From: Angiostrongylus vasorum
Taxonomy: Eukaryota; Nematoda; Chromadorea; Rhabditida; Metastrongylidae
Assembly (NCBI GenBank): GCA_018806985.1
Contig: JADANN010000366.1
Coordinates: forward strand, 496,001 to 560,000
Reading direction: 5' to 3'
Length of the DNA stretch: 64,000 bases
The stretch's first letter is position 1; each line of letters begins with the position of its first letter. Under the pieces are notes generated by a model. That model had not been told where the DNA came from. It ran no database searches and worked only from the letters and a program-made list of their open reading frames with translations. Positions 27,501-35,575 of the stretch are shown one piece after another. The translations under genes and the position numbers were made by a program.

Positions 27501-30014
27501 TAAAAGTGGTGAAGAATTGAAAACACTCAATAAAGTTTTCTATGCAGCACATGGAAAATCTATTCGACCACCATTCAGCGATGTTAATGAAGAAGAGAAA
27601 ACTCTGTTGAGTCGAATGTAAAATTGAATCCGAACACCATATTTGATGATGGAAGCACGAAAATGAATCGAATGAAAGACATGGGGATGGGTCATGCAAA
27701 AAGAACTCACAAATTCATAGTCCTGCTGGGCACGTCTGAACACTTTCTATACCATCAACCCACCGATTTCCCTTCGTTGAAGAAGAGGCCAGGGATATTT
27801 CCATCTGATTTTAGTCTCATGATCAAACTAATGGGAGCATGTAGCGTACTGTTTAGAGGCGCTTTTGTAATACACATGGGATCGATCCCACGCCCCCAAA
27901 GTCACTATGCCCCCTACCCCCCGAAGTCGGCAAATTGAAACCAGAGTTGTCCGGGAGGATAGCAGCACTGACTGGATACATCGGTGAACCACCTCGAGTA
28001 TAGGTCAGATACCTATACCACTGTATAGGTCAGATATGCATTCATTCATCTCTAACGATGCTTAATGAAGCCGAATTTATGGCGGACCCCTCACTGATTA
28101 ATTAACGCCGAGACCTTTATCCTTTTTCATACTCCAATCAAACTAGAATTTTAGTCGAATCTGCTGACTTCATTTGAAAAAAAACGACACACTTTTCACT
28201 TTTTTTCCGAACGAGAGCCTTGCTTTTGCAAAATGGGCTTCCTGCTGACCCTACATTGCCTATATGTATTGCAACTGTTCATGAGTCTCATGATGGCTAA
28301 TGATGAGACGTTCGGACAAATACTAAGATTACCGAAACGATGAAGTGTTATGGCTTAACACGTCTTGTAGTGTTTTTATGTAGTATATTTCCCTCATGTT
28401 GGCATTTCAGGATGTCTTTACCAGTATCAAAATAATAATGTGATTTGATAGGCGCTGAAATGCAACATAAGGAATTCAATAGGACCCGGCACAATATCAA
28501 ATGTCGAAATGAAATCCGAGAACACAGGATGCGATCTCGACCCCAGAATTTTTAACGCAATACGTTTTGAACGAAAGATGATGAAATGGAAAAAGAAAAT
28601 GAAAAAAGCTGAAAAGCAACATGTGATGTCGAATTTCTACTCGATGCGGAGAATGATGAACGAGCAATCACCATGTGAAGAACATCTTGCCAGCTTCAAT
28701 GACTTCAGATAGAGTTCACTTTCCGAACGCTACTGAAGTGGAATCAAGAAGTGCAAAAGTCTTAACCCTAGCGCGAAAGATGAACGCCCAAATGTTCTCA
28801 CAGTTTCGACAAATATTGCGTTTAAGTTCAAATATGTGGAATAAGCACATTAACCTTTCTAAATGGTTACTACCACAACGCTTGTTTTTTGGATCATCCG
28901 TCTTCACATATTGTGGTCATCCAGGCACTTACCCCACCCAGCTTGCTGTCTCGCACTTGCTAGGCACGAAGACGTCAGGATTTTCGTGTTAGTTTATGGA
29001 GCACTTGAGGACCCTCTCTTTGTGAATGCACCTGAACGTTTCTAGGAGTCCTTGAGATGCTCAGTGAAAGCCTTCCTACGCGCTCTTCACCAACAGTCGA
29101 CGGCCTTTCGCGGGTCCAGGGTCCAAGGGTGTTTTCGCACAGAACTCTGGAACTGATTTTTCTGAACGTAGAGGGTGAAAGGCTTGCTAAGCTGAAATGG
29201 AGTTAGAACAGTGAACATGGCGCATTTTTGCACTTCCCTAGCATCTGTTAGCACCTCACTTCCTGCGATTCATGTTTTTCCTAGATGTTGTGTATTTCAT
29301 CTCTAAAAATCGCTGCTCTTCTACATAACACCGTCCCTTCGATCAACGGTCCCACTTCAATGGATTCGTCGCGATGCGACAACGAACGACTACATCACGA
29401 GGACGATCACTTGTGGATCATCAATTCGGATCAATTGGTCCTGAGGAAGACGAAGACGTCAAAACATTAGCTTACTAAATCTTTCATGCTAACTTTCGTG
29501 CCAGCTCAGCTATCCAAGAAGGTGTCGTGTGCTTCAAATCACTCCGTGGTCCCACCCTTCAGAATTCAATAAATGGTGAATTAATTTTTCACTTTACTTA
29601 TGTTACACGGTCCATCATTATATCTACTGTGCTGATCCAACACTTTCTGCATCCGTTTCGTTTCCTCGCATCCATCATCCACAAAGGCCTTCGAAATTTT
29701 CGCGTGTGAAACGGCTGCTGCTGGTGGAATTTCCTTTCGTCATGAATGCCTTTGAATGCTGGTCGAGTTTGTGCTTCCTGGAGTCCTTGGATAGTTCGGA
29801 TAGAGCGTTCCAACTTGGATTACAGAAATAAGCTGTTCCGACAAACCTCTGGTACCAATTTCCCGGAACTCGAAACAATGACAGCGTTGGTAGTCCGCGG
29901 CGGAATTAAACTGGTACAATGCTCATGATGAACAGCATCAATACCACTGCGCTATCCATCACACAAGTTAATACAACAATACAGTTTCATAACTATATGC
30001 GTATATAAATAGGC

Positions 30015-30045
<31 letters not shown>

Positions 30046-30668
30046 CATACATACATATATCTAGTTCAGGAAAGCGGATTTCAGTCTTCGTGAATTAAAT
30101 TCAATACGCAGAGCGCTTGGAGGGAAAGTTGGGTGTCGCACTCTGTCGGAATCAGAAAAGAAAAAAACTGGGGTCTGTGGCTAATATGTAAAATTGTGCT
30201 CTCACAAGATGAAGTGATACCAAAAACAGCTTGATATATATTGATTGCTTAACACAAGTTGTTCCGCACTCACTTCACTTTCCTTTTCTGACGTCCTAAA
30301 GGTGAGTATACTTCTAGAGATTCATTCACTTCCAGTACTCCGCAGACATGGCTATTACATAGAATATTGTCTTTTAAACTGTACAGTAGTTTGCAGAAAT
30401 GATAAAAAATCTGTCTTTGATCGGATATTTGAGATAAGATGTCAAGATAACACAGGATATTAAGATATAATTTCTTCCTGACTTACGATAAAAGCGATTA
30501 GACGAGCAATCACCTGCTAAGCATGAAGCACCAATATTTTCGTTCTTCTAGGCATTTTCGATCCTCTTCTGTCATTTCCATGAATACACGTGACATATTG
30601 CAATTCATCGGATAGCCATAGGGCTGATTAAAGCCCTTGGCTTGGCTGCCAACGTAGTGCTCACTCAT
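456..30668 (-). CDS. slo-1: slo-1, BK-type calcium-activated potassium channel, partial (C-terminus off the left edge)
   Basis: Pore-forming alpha subunit of the large-conductance Ca2+- and voltage-gated K+ channel, a plasma-membrane tetramer that limits excitability in neurons and muscle. Exons in transcript order: 30514-30668, 26390-26504, 25965-26051, 24306-24424, 18873-18976, 18270-18381, 17449-17600, 16633-16732, 16429-16499, 15546-15637, 15168-15278, 12564-12669, 11847-11999, 10630-10785, 9312-9424 or 6990-7102, 6681-6840, 6188-6264, 5568-5609, 3159-3237, 2821-2886, 1530-1680, 744-853, 456-570. All junctions are GT/AG and phase-compatible. After allowing for one surplus base in exons 5 and 16 they give 848 codons. 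The order S0, S1-S6, TVGYGD filter, RCK1, linker, start of RCK2 matches nematode SLO-1 almost residue for residue. The rest of RCK2 and the calcium bowl are not in the window. Family knowledge: nematode SLO-1 is the target of emodepside. Confidence 0.96.
744..853 (-). CDS. slo-1: slo-1 exon 22 (RCK2)
   Basis: Encodes [20 protein letters not shown] and [16 protein letters not shown], the first strands of the RCK2 Rossmann fold. Donor gttt in phase 2. Confidence 0.97.
1530..1680 (-). CDS. slo-1: slo-1 exon 21 (linker into RCK2)
   Basis: 50 codons, beginning [20 protein letters not shown], then [20 protein letters not shown] and [10 protein letters not shown]. The [13 protein letters not shown] block marks entry to RCK2. 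Phase 0 end at gtgagc. Confidence 0.96.
2821..2886 (-). CDS. slo-1: slo-1 exon 20 (linker)
   Basis: Encodes [20 protein letters not shown] and L, between acceptor ctttcag and donor gtgaat. TKS.RFAYE.KKLM is conserved among nematode SLO-1 proteins. Confidence 0.92.
3159..3237 (-). CDS. slo-1: slo-1 exon 19 (variable linker)
   Basis: 79 nt with the only phase combination that joins exons 18 and 20. It encodes [20 protein letters not shown] and LLNEQ. The end resembles VQLRMINQQS of C. elegans SLO-1 but the first half does not align, so the acceptor choice (ttccag) is less certain than the other junctions. Confidence 0.7.
3238..5567 (-). other. slo-1 intron 18 (2.3 kb)
   Basis: Only the SINE-3 fragment with tattaccc repeats near 4.6 kb is recognised. 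An additional alternative linker exon could hide here, but I found none with fitting phase and similarity. Confidence 0.6.
4535..4620 (-). repeat. SINE-3 fragment ending in a tandem repeat
   Basis: Minus-strand SINE-3 middle (agttttgcagatatctcaac, gcggttcgga), box B-like complement atcgaatccg, then three copies of tattaccc. In slo-1 intron 18. Confidence 0.65.
5568..5609 (-). CDS. slo-1: slo-1 exon 18 (small linker exon)
   Basis: 42 nt giving [13 protein letters not shown] between acceptor ttttcag and donor gtaagt. ALFRR.TKHSTA is conserved in nematode SLO-1. Confidence 0.9.
6188..6264 (-). CDS. slo-1: slo-1 exon 17
   Basis: Encodes [20 protein letters not shown] and CKCKN, a conserved Cys-rich segment of the RCK1-RCK2 linker region. 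It ends one base into the next codon at gtgggt. Confidence 0.95.
6681..6840 (-). CDS. slo-1: slo-1 exon 16, one surplus base in a T run
   Basis: Reads [20 protein letters not shown], then [20 protein letters not shown], then expects [12 protein letters not shown] before donor gtcagt. 159 nt are needed but 160 are present. The surplus base is in a 7-T run at 6710-6716 (A on the plus strand) inside the GFFI codons. Confidence 0.9.
6990..7102 (-). CDS. slo-1: slo-1 exon 15b (alternative exon)
   Basis: 113 nt encoding [20 protein letters not shown] and [17 protein letters not shown], acceptor tttttag, donor gtaagc. It resembles the C. elegans form as I recall it. Including both 15a and 15b, or neither, breaks the frame into exon 16, so the two must be mutually exclusive. 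Confidence 0.94.
7103..9311 (-). other. Intron between alternative exons 15a and 15b (2.2 kb)
   Basis: Holds the GC-richer dispersed repeat at 7228-7612. The remaining 1.7 kb has no recognised repeat or gene. Any elements controlling the choice between 15a and 15b would be expected here or in 9425-10629. Confidence 0.75.
7228..7612. repeat. GC-richer dispersed repeat of unknown class
   Basis: Contains cttgggagaccctgcctggt, gatgaatcccaccaccgtac, ggtggatcctggtattggtt and gaggcggtaaaccgttggga. Related fragments are seen near 11500-11640, 48200-48370 and, inverted, 40930-41030. The short open frames here on both strands are by-products. It lies between exons 15a and 15b of slo-1. Confidence 0.5.
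9312..9424 (-). CDS. slo-1: slo-1 exon 15a (alternative exon)
   Basis: 113 nt encoding [20 protein letters not shown] and [17 protein letters not shown], start phase 0, end phase 2. Length, phases and position are the same as exon 15b, and 27 of 37 residues are identical by eye. The NDYLRG..MEMYTE wording resembles the fly BK form, suggesting an old, functional variant. Confidence 0.93.
9425..10629 (-). other. slo-1 intron 14 (1.2 kb), nothing recognised
   Basis: No recognisable coding sequence or repeat. The plus-strand open frame at 10046-10354 has no family resemblance and is not supported. Confidence 0.7.
10630..10785 (-). CDS. slo-1: slo-1 exon 14 (RCK1 end)
   Basis: 52 codons, [20 protein letters not shown] through [17 protein letters not shown], phase 0 at both ends, donor gtttgt. 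Nearly invariant across animal BK channels. Confidence 0.97.
10875..11216 (+). repeat. SINE-3, full length
   Basis: Third family: an upstream part ttagcacagtgattccgact, then ggtgtggtggtgaatgcgtt (box A-like) and gcgtgttcgatccccatcg (box B-like), then tctgcaaatatctcagcatc and a tail ctgccatgaaaaattg...ggcagtaaac. In slo-1 intron 13. Confidence 0.8.
11847..11999 (-). CDS. slo-1: slo-1 exon 13 (RCK1)
   Basis: 51 codons, starting [20 protein letters not shown] and ending [13 protein letters not shown], phase 0 at both ends. It is the central RCK1 segment. VS replaces the more usual IG just before DADACLV. Confidence 0.97.
12060..12325 (-). repeat. SINE-2, diverged
   Basis: Plus-strand view: cttccgcgttgatcaatcct, gatgggacgtgcatccaatt, ctggcctatatatcgccttc, tcctcccgtaggagtccctt, gtgaaggtttggtgaaccca. 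Lies between slo-1 exons 13 and 12. Confidence 0.65.
12564..12669 (-). CDS. slo-1: slo-1 exon 12 (RCK1)
   Basis: Encodes [20 protein letters not shown] then [15 protein letters not shown], between acceptor ttttag and donor gtaagt. Phase matches exons 11 and 13. Confidence 0.97.
13180..13465 (+). repeat. SINE-2, 5' body altered
   Basis: Head gagcgtgtagcgcagtggct, later cattggcaggccaggaaaac, gccagatgcattcagtcacc, agagattgatcaacgccgag. The body between head and cattgg is replaced or degraded. In slo-1 intron 11. Confidence 0.7.
14770..14935 (+). repeat. SINE-3, 5' part
   Basis: Contains gccgaaagacaggctaaacg, ggtgtggcggtggatgcgtt, ggaaagggtaatagcgcgtt, atatgcctcagcatcattgt. The tail is lost. 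Confidence 0.78.
15168..15278 (-). CDS. slo-1: slo-1 exon 11 (RCK1 start)
   Basis: Encodes [20 protein letters not shown] and [16 protein letters not shown]. The beta-strand/turn at HIVVCGHI opens the RCK1 Rossmann fold, and the HEDRDD acidic stretch is typical of BK channels. It ends in phase 2 at gttggt. Confidence 0.97.
15546..15637 (-). CDS. slo-1: slo-1 exon 10 (S6 end and gating linker)
   Basis: Encodes [20 protein letters not shown] and [10 protein letters not shown], ending in phase 2 before gtgagt. This is the S6 C-terminal half and the S6-RCK1 linker that couples calcium binding to the gate. Confidence 0.97.
16429..16499 (-). CDS. slo-1: slo-1 exon 9 (selectivity filter, S6 start)
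   Basis: Completes the filter glycine and continues [20 protein letters not shown], then GGL, ending in phase 0 at gtaagt. The second residue of GGL differs from the usual FGL or VGL of this family. Confidence 0.97.
16633..16732 (-). CDS. slo-1: slo-1 exon 8 (turret and pore helix)
   Basis: Encodes [20 protein letters not shown] and [13 protein letters not shown], ending one base into the first filter glycine. The K+ filter TVGYGD is therefore split between exons 8 and 9. Confidence 0.97.
17449..17600 (-). CDS. slo-1: slo-1 exon 7 (S4, S4-S5 linker, S5)
   Basis: Encodes [20 protein letters not shown], then [20 protein letters not shown] and [10 protein letters not shown]. It contains the S4 arginines and the start of S5. 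The residue after GAG is glycine where leucine is usual (GAGLVHL). Confidence 0.97.
18270..18381 (-). CDS. slo-1: slo-1 exon 6 (S2-S3)
   Basis: Encodes [20 protein letters not shown] and [17 protein letters not shown], ending one base into a glycine codon before gtaggt. It covers the end of S2, S3 and the S3-S4 loop of the voltage-sensing domain. Confidence 0.96.
18873..18976 (-). CDS. slo-1: slo-1 exon 5 (S1-S2), one surplus base in a T run
   Basis: Reads [20 protein letters not shown], then [12 protein letters not shown], then expects IR before donor gtaagc. Family conservation and the phase of the next exon require 103 nt, but 104 are present. The surplus base is in an 8-T run (positions 18879-18886, A on the plus strand). 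As written, the frame hits a stop just before the donor. Confidence 0.9.
19118..19385 (-). repeat. SINE-2, full length
   Basis: Plus-strand view: agctctcggcactgatcaat, tgcgccatgcattcgacttc, gcggtggcctaccgatgtat, then the complement of the head near the boundary at 19.38 kb. In slo-1 intron 4. Confidence 0.85.
19800..20100 (-). repeat. SINE-2 with an internal 32-bp tandem duplication
   Basis: SINE-2 blocks on the minus strand, with gctctgcactccaattcttc and agcgggcttt present twice at 19825 and 19857. The head complement is near 20.05 kb. Confidence 0.65.
20322..20720 (+). repeat. SINE-1, diverged
   Basis: Head taggtgggcgcagtggtagt, later aggattccagggagcatcga, cagcaaccgaagtcacacac, gatgcgaggaaaccaatcga and gaagtgctgggacccacaaa. 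Order and spacing match SINE-1. Confidence 0.75.
23384..23640 (+). repeat. SINE-2, diverged
   Basis: Head gggtgcgtttagcgcattgg, body cctctatcctcgacgatcgg and cagacttgtctaggaggaaa, later ataggtcaaatatgcatcga. Order matches SINE-2. In slo-1 intron 4. Confidence 0.75.
24306..24424 (-). CDS. slo-1: slo-1 exon 4 (S1)
   Basis: Encodes [20 protein letters not shown] followed by the hydrophobic S1 helix and IYFYDAS, ending in phase 2 before gtgagt. This is one of the most conserved parts of BK channels. Confidence 0.97.
24524..24903 (+). repeat. SINE-1, near full length
   Basis: Head cggatagtgcagtggtaatg (box A-like) and gtttgacctc (box B-like), shared body accaagcctctc...gacttgtttg, then the SINE-1 3' half with gatgatggatgcaag and a taaaataaaat tail. 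In slo-1 intron 3. Confidence 0.85.
25100..25310 (-). repeat. SINE-3, inverted copy
   Basis: Minus strand: gctgagagacagacgaaacg, aaggacccacgtggtgtggt, ggtaagcgccttagcgtccg, gagtattcgcgcgttcgttc, ggagttttggaaatgtctct. It lies head to head with the plus-strand copy that follows. Confidence 0.82.
25335..25680 (+). repeat. SINE-3, full length, preceded by an extra tail
   Basis: Begins with a tail-like tgccatgaaaaaattataat and ggcagtaaataaggag, then gctaacactgtgatttcgac, cacatggtgtggcgctttgg, gtaatagcgcgttcgttccc, and a second tail aacatgaaaaaattgtaata. In slo-1 intron 3. Confidence 0.82.
25965..26051 (-). CDS. slo-1: slo-1 exon 3 (S0-S1 linker)
   Basis: 29 codons beginning LNSKHSAIK and ending [10 protein letters not shown], between acceptor tatttcag and donor gtagga, phase 0 at both ends. 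The first half is variable within the family. The [10 protein letters not shown] end is nearly invariant in nematode SLO-1. Confidence 0.95.
26390..26504 (-). CDS. slo-1: slo-1 exon 2 (S0 transmembrane segment)
   Basis: Encodes [20 protein letters not shown] and FCQRRE, the BK-specific S0 helix and the basic cytosolic stretch after it. The acceptor is ttcag|c, completing a serine begun in exon 1. The donor is gtaggc after a whole codon. Confidence 0.95.
27845..28140 (+). repeat. SINE-2 with internal duplication
   Basis: Body cagagttgtccgggaggata and gcagcactgactggatacat, then the segment tataggtcagat occurs twice about 25 bp apart, followed by gatgcttaatgaagccgaat and attaacgccgagacc. Confidence 0.8.
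29395..29475 (+). repeat. Tail of a dispersed element with gaagacgaagacgtc motif
   Basis: atcaattcggatcaattggt followed by gaggaagacgaagacgtcaa and aacattag. The same segment occurs inverted at 38128-38190, so this is part of a repeat, not a gene. Confidence 0.55.
29590..29962 (-). repeat. SINE-1, near full length
   Basis: On the minus strand: head ggatagcgcagtggtattga, body with ggtaccagaggtttg, then gatgatggatgcgaggaaac and gtgctgg-like sequence. In slo-1 intron 1, antisense to SINE-1 copies on the plus strand. Confidence 0.85.
30014..30060. repeat. TA dinucleotide and CATA tetranucleotide microsatellite
   Basis: About 13 copies of AT followed by four copies of acat, then tatat. In the slo-1 first intron, about 500 bp downstream (in transcript sense) of exon 1. 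Confidence 0.95.
30514..30668 (-). CDS. slo-1: slo-1 exon 1 (start codon, N-terminus)
   Basis: The exon begins [20 protein letters not shown] and ends in KYWCFMLS plus two bases of the next codon, before donor gtgatt. It closely resembles the nematode SLO-1 N-terminus, so the start is well supported. A splice acceptor (ttgttcag) lies only three bases upstream of the ATG. Confidence 0.95.
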
Positions 30669-30670
30669 TC

Positions 30671-30680
30671 TCTGAACAAC
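30671..30680 (-). promoter_or_regulatory. Splice acceptor three bases before the slo-1 start codon
   Basis: On the minus strand the sequence ttgttcag is followed by aga and then the ATG. Either a spliced leader is added here, which is common in nematodes, or a non-coding first exon further upstream joins here. The sequence alone does not decide between them. Confidence 0.6.
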
Positions 30681-31499
30681 CACTGCTACAGAGAGTATGC
30701 CGTTCTTCTAGTCGTCAGATGAAATGGTAAACAGAAAAACCAACAATAAACACCTCGACGGGTAAAACTAGGGAATTTTACTAGAAGTGAAGAGTGGAAG
30801 TGAAAAATAGCCAGTAGTGTTCAGTGGGCAGTGCAATCTCATAAAATGAATATTTCAATAGGATACGAGGAATATGACCACCTATTTCTCTTAAGAAATG
30901 TAAGAAAACTTCATTTGAAAAAATGATCCTGAGTTTGGCGAGTTGCGAAAATCAGATTCTTAAAAACAAAAAAAGGAAAAGGATAAAGTCATTTGGATAA
31001 AATTTCATCCTCACTAGTTCAGCAGAATACATGTTTTCCATTGAAACATTTGCAGAAGAAGGGCAGAAAAGCTTTTTCCTACAAAAACTGGGGAAAAAAT
31101 TAGAATGAGAAGAAAGAATCTGGAGAATTTGAGCGATCTCTATGCTCTTATTCCATCTTCATTTGTTTTGAGAATGAGATTGATGTTACCCAAAGAGACT
31201 GCGATTAGCTTTTGAATTGTCAAAGACGATCCCAGTATCAATGAAAATAGCAGAGGTACTCAAAAAGAATGAAACCAATGCCGTCGATAACGTGCCAACG
31301 AACCTCGAGGATGAAGTAAGCGCCGCATCATTCACGATGACTAATATCATGCAAAAAAGAGTGGCGAAGAAATGAATGAACGCTATGGAAAAAAAAGTCA
31401 AGAGAAAGAAAAGATCTTTAATAGGACGTTATTGTTTCGTTGAAAATGAACCAAGATAACGCCACGCTGAAAAAACACACGTGAACTAACGTGTAGATG

Positions 31500-31900
31500 C
31501 TGAAAGCGACCAGAAAAAGTCGGTCTAGCTCACCTTCGGCAGCGCTGGTGAGCGTCGAGAGGGTCCGCGACTGTGAGGGACGGTCACTCGTCCACAGATG
31601 ACGTCGACGCCATCAGCAGTTCATATCGGGTGTCCGGCCGGAGACGATAACTCTGTGCATATCTGCTCCTTGTTCCTCATTCGATCAGTGAGGGCGTGGC
31701 CTGCGTGTCTGGCGTCGACGAGTCCGCCCTGCGGCTTCGGGCGCCACCGCCGCGGAATCGATCACCGCTACCCAGCTCGTCCGGCAGTAGTAAAGCGTTG
31801 TAAGCCCACAGCCAGATGGCTTCGTTCGGCTTAAGCTTCGCATCGGCACTTATCTCGTTTGTATAATTCTGTTGTTGTGTTCGACTACTGGGTTCGTGCT
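31500..31900. other. GC-rich patch upstream of slo-1
   Basis: About 400 bp clearly richer in G, C and CpG than its neighbours, with a tgacgtcgac site (CRE-like) near 31600. It lies about 0.85-1.2 kb upstream of the slo-1 start codon. Open frames run through on both strands. The minus one (31677-31910) begins MSAKHEPSSRTQQQ and contains KLKPNEAIWLWAYNALLLP, with a possible donor ggtagc after DELG. It may be a promoter, an upstream exon, or unrelated. Confidence 0.45.
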
Positions 31901-33659
31901 TCGCCGACATATCTAAGAAAACCTTATTTTATTGCGGTTGTTTCACCAACATAATTTGGACGTTATAGAAGAGCGAAGCGTCATGATGCTGTTATGAACA
32001 GGCGGCTTCGGGCATACTCATCACTCAAGAACACTTACCGTAATACCAATAATTTGGAAAGCTGGTAATAGTGAAAATGATCTGGAACTGTTTTCAAGAT
32101 TAAAACTCGTTTAACTCGTGAATGATTAACAATTTCAGTTTACTAGTAGCCGCTTATACGGTGTTGGTAGAACTGGAAAATTTGCTTTGGCTGGTAATAC
32201 AGCTATCTTAATAGATGCGTTCACTGGAGAGAAATGAACACAATAGGGTTATTCTTGAGATTTATGTTCGTAGGAGTTGCAGTTAAATCTAAGGGAATGG
32301 GATTGAATCCAACATAAATGAAGAACTCGTTGTCTTGCATTTTCTAAAGAATGGCTCGCAATCGATTCCCATCCGAGAAGATCCTTCTCTTCTGCGATTT
32401 CCGTTGAAAAAAAAATCAAAATCGGCTATATCAGTATGGTGCAAAGGATTCAGTGTTATCCGAATCTATTCGTCGCTCTGGGAGTTAGTCGCGAAGTGAT
32501 CTCAATATTAAACTGAGTGATAATGAATGGTGTAGGAAGTGATCGATCTTGGAAAGAATGTTATGGAATCTGCGGTCATACAATGACAACAAAGTGCTTT
32601 CGAACCACCCTATATGTTGCCACTCGATCACATGTTTTGACAAAGCTTGCTGCTTACTATATAAAGATGAGACATTCATTACATTATCCGACATTTCAAA
32701 TATCCCTGTTAGGGTTGCCAACCATTTTCGAGTAACCTCCATCAGAATACATGCAATATTCAGCGTTTCATGTATATGTCGCTTTGAGAAACAGCAAACT
32801 TCGAAATGTGTGAGATGTCATCTGTTCCGATATGAAGTGTTGTAAGCATTGTGGACATCTGATGATATAAGAAAGGTAAATCAGTACCCTTTTTGCGGTT
32901 TTGTGGCTTTTCTAAATTTCTATTTCTCATCGTCTCGCAAAATATAAAAGGCATCGCGTTCGGAGTTAATCTATTCATTTGGAAAGAGGCATCCATTCAA
33001 TTCTATTAAGCCTCGCAGAGATATTCAAGACAACGTCATTGTCCTCCCAAACTAGCCTGGCCCCAACTTAGGGACCCGGAAAGATGGAAAGCTTGATGTG
33101 CCGAGGTTGCGGTATCGGACCAGAGACCGATCCCGTGTGTAATGGTTACACAGTTGTGACTTACAATATCGATCTGAAGTCGACATTAAACACACTGTAT
33201 GTGGGGAATTCGCCATGATTTATATAGCATACATACATGGTAACATGAAAAGATTCTAAATTTTCTAAGCGATGCGCTTATTTATTTTTGGTTAAATACA
33301 GAAAGAATTATGCACAATTTAGCCATTGTGGGGAATATGTATGTGAACGTCAACGAAACGCCACATTTTACACTTCACGACTGAATTGACAGTCGCCACA
33401 AATACGTTGCCTCAACAGAAGATTTCCGGGGAGCCAAATACCTGTCATTCTAAAATGTTCAGCAAGCTAGAAGCAAAGTAACTACACCTTTGAACGGTAG
33501 TGGGGTAGTGCTTCAACGTATTTGGATCTTACCACTGCTCAAACTCTTAGCATGTATAAGCATGTACACTTCATGGAAGTGAAAACTTGAAAAAGCGAGA
33601 ACAGAATTGCAATCATATGTTTGGCAAGTGATTCATTCTATAGCAGTTTAAATGAAAAC

Positions 33660-33945
33660 CCATAAAAAGGACAAAGCTCTCGGCGTTGATCAATCCCTGA
33701 GGGATGCGCCGTGCATTCGACTTCATTAAACATCGTTTGGAGGTGATTGAATATCTGGCTTTTACAATGACTCGCAGTGCCCTACTGATGCATCGAGCCA
33801 GTGCTGCTATCCTCCCAGACAAGTCTGGTACTTTGCCGATCCCGGAGAGATGGAAGGCTTGGTGGGCCACGGACACGGGGATCGATTCTACGTATGTATT
33901 GCAGGGCGCCTCCGACCACTGCGCCATACGCGCCTTTAATGAGTG
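33660..33945 (-). repeat. SINE-2, full length
   Basis: Plus-strand view: ctcggcgttgatcaatccct, ggctcgatgcatcagtaggg in complement, gagagatggaaggcttggtg, then the head complement. All SINE-2 blocks are present in order. Confidence 0.88.
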
Positions 33946-35389
33946 AAAACCATATTTGGAGAAAATTTGCCATCATTTAAGGTCTGAGTTGTAATTTTTC
34001 ATGTCCAAGTTATGAACTGATATTTACTCCTACCTGACCTGCCCTCTGCCACGTACGAGTCATAAATATTTTCTTCATTGCCAGTTGTTTTTTTGGCTGC
34101 TCTTCCGGCAATTTGTTACTATAAAACTCATAATCACATAATTATTAGACACATAATTTTCTTAGCACCCTCATATCCGCGATACTTTTTGCTATCTTTG
34201 TATCACTGTCATTAACAATAGGCTCTTTGGGTTAATCAATGATTTCGTCCGACGGGCCATATTTACGCATTGTTAAATAGTAAAGAAAGCTTTTATTATT
34301 CGACGCCTGGCAAATTAATCCATGCTTAATAATCCATCGGATGAATCCAAAAAGTACAGCAAAAAGCCTCTGTGCAGACAAAAAAAGGCCAGGCAGAAAA
34401 TGAACTGGGACGAATTCACGCTGGTCGGTTTGACTCTCAATGGATGAGTTGAAATGGACTCACACTACGACAGGCAAAGAGAAAAACATTTGCCCTTAAA
34501 TAACTATCGTGGGTCATTTTTCATACGGTTTCCGAGCGAAGGTAATTGTGCGCAAAGCTAAAGAGCACACATCGCTCCTGGATCTGTTGGAAAAGTTTGC
34601 GGACAGCACGCGTTGTTAGCAAGCACATCATCCTCTCCCACTGTTAACCTCCCCTCGAAGTCATGTACTTCGCAACCCACTCATCAGTTCTTCCTCGTAA
34701 ATCTACCGCTTTCTTCTCGCATATGACAATCGTCTCGTCAGTATTCCAGGTCATATATATCTCCTGAGTAAATCGATGCCAACCTTTCTCGCCAATCTTT
34801 AAGAATCTTCCGAGCCGGCACACGAAATTTCAGCTGGGCCCATGCACAGGCTGAGGCGATCCTAATACATTGAAATGGAAAAAGAACAGCTAAAACGAAA
34901 AAAGTGAGCGACGGGCTCTACGAATTTTAGCTTGTTGATGTCGTCTTCAATAACTCGAGACTAACTCTTTTTTTTCCAGTAAGTTCTTCTATTTCGTTGT
35001 CGGTGTTGTCTTGACTTAACCACTTACTATGTGGCTCTCGTGCTGAGGGATTCGTTTTGTACAACTCGTTCCCTTTCACGAAATCGTTCTCCATCAACTG
35101 CTTTTACCAACACTTAGTTTCTTTCGTTCTATTTACATTCCCACACTTCTCCATGCTAGGCAAACTCCTGGTAATGGGAACTTCTCCTTTTCATCTCTGT
35201 GCTTCGAGAATGTGAATTCTTCATCGGCCCAACGGAAATTGAACATAAATCACTGGTTAATAAAAAATTCCTTTACGGAAGCACGTACAATTTGTTTCAT
35301 TCATTTGTTTTGCATGTGAGGATCTCCCACTTCTTGCATTTCATTAGTTTCCTCATATTCGTCGTTCAAGAAGGTCTTTAGATTTATGC

Positions 35390-35575
35390 GTGAGTGCAGC
35401 GAATGCTTGAGGATTTTGGCCTTCTTTATGAATGTCGTTAAATGCCGGTTGAGTCGACCTGAAATCGTTAGACAGTCGTGCTATGTCGTTCTCAAACATT
35501 CACCACAGACATTTGTGGATCAGAGAGGAAACTCGCCAGACAAAGTTGGTACCAATTTGCTAATGTCGGAAAGAT
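35390..35575 (-). repeat. SINE-1 body fragment
   Basis: Minus strand: ggtaccaactttgtctggcg, tccacaaatgtctgtggtga, then gactcaaccggcatttaacg and catgaagaaggccaaaatcc-like sequence, matching the SINE-1 middle. Confidence 0.5.

Larger units (their letters stand above)
26505..30513 (-). other. slo-1 intron 1 (4.0 kb)
   Basis: Holds a degenerate SINE-1-like stretch near 27560-27700, SINE-2 at 27845-28140, the dispersed-element tail near 29.4 kb, SINE-1 at 29590-29962 and the AT microsatellite. I see no further coding sequence. 28150-29390 shows nothing recognisable. Confidence 0.8.

Noticed and set aside
33613..33946. Open frames on both strands near 33.6-33.9 kb
   Set aside because: They coincide with a full SINE-2 copy. 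The same peptide fragments recur wherever SINE-2 occurs.
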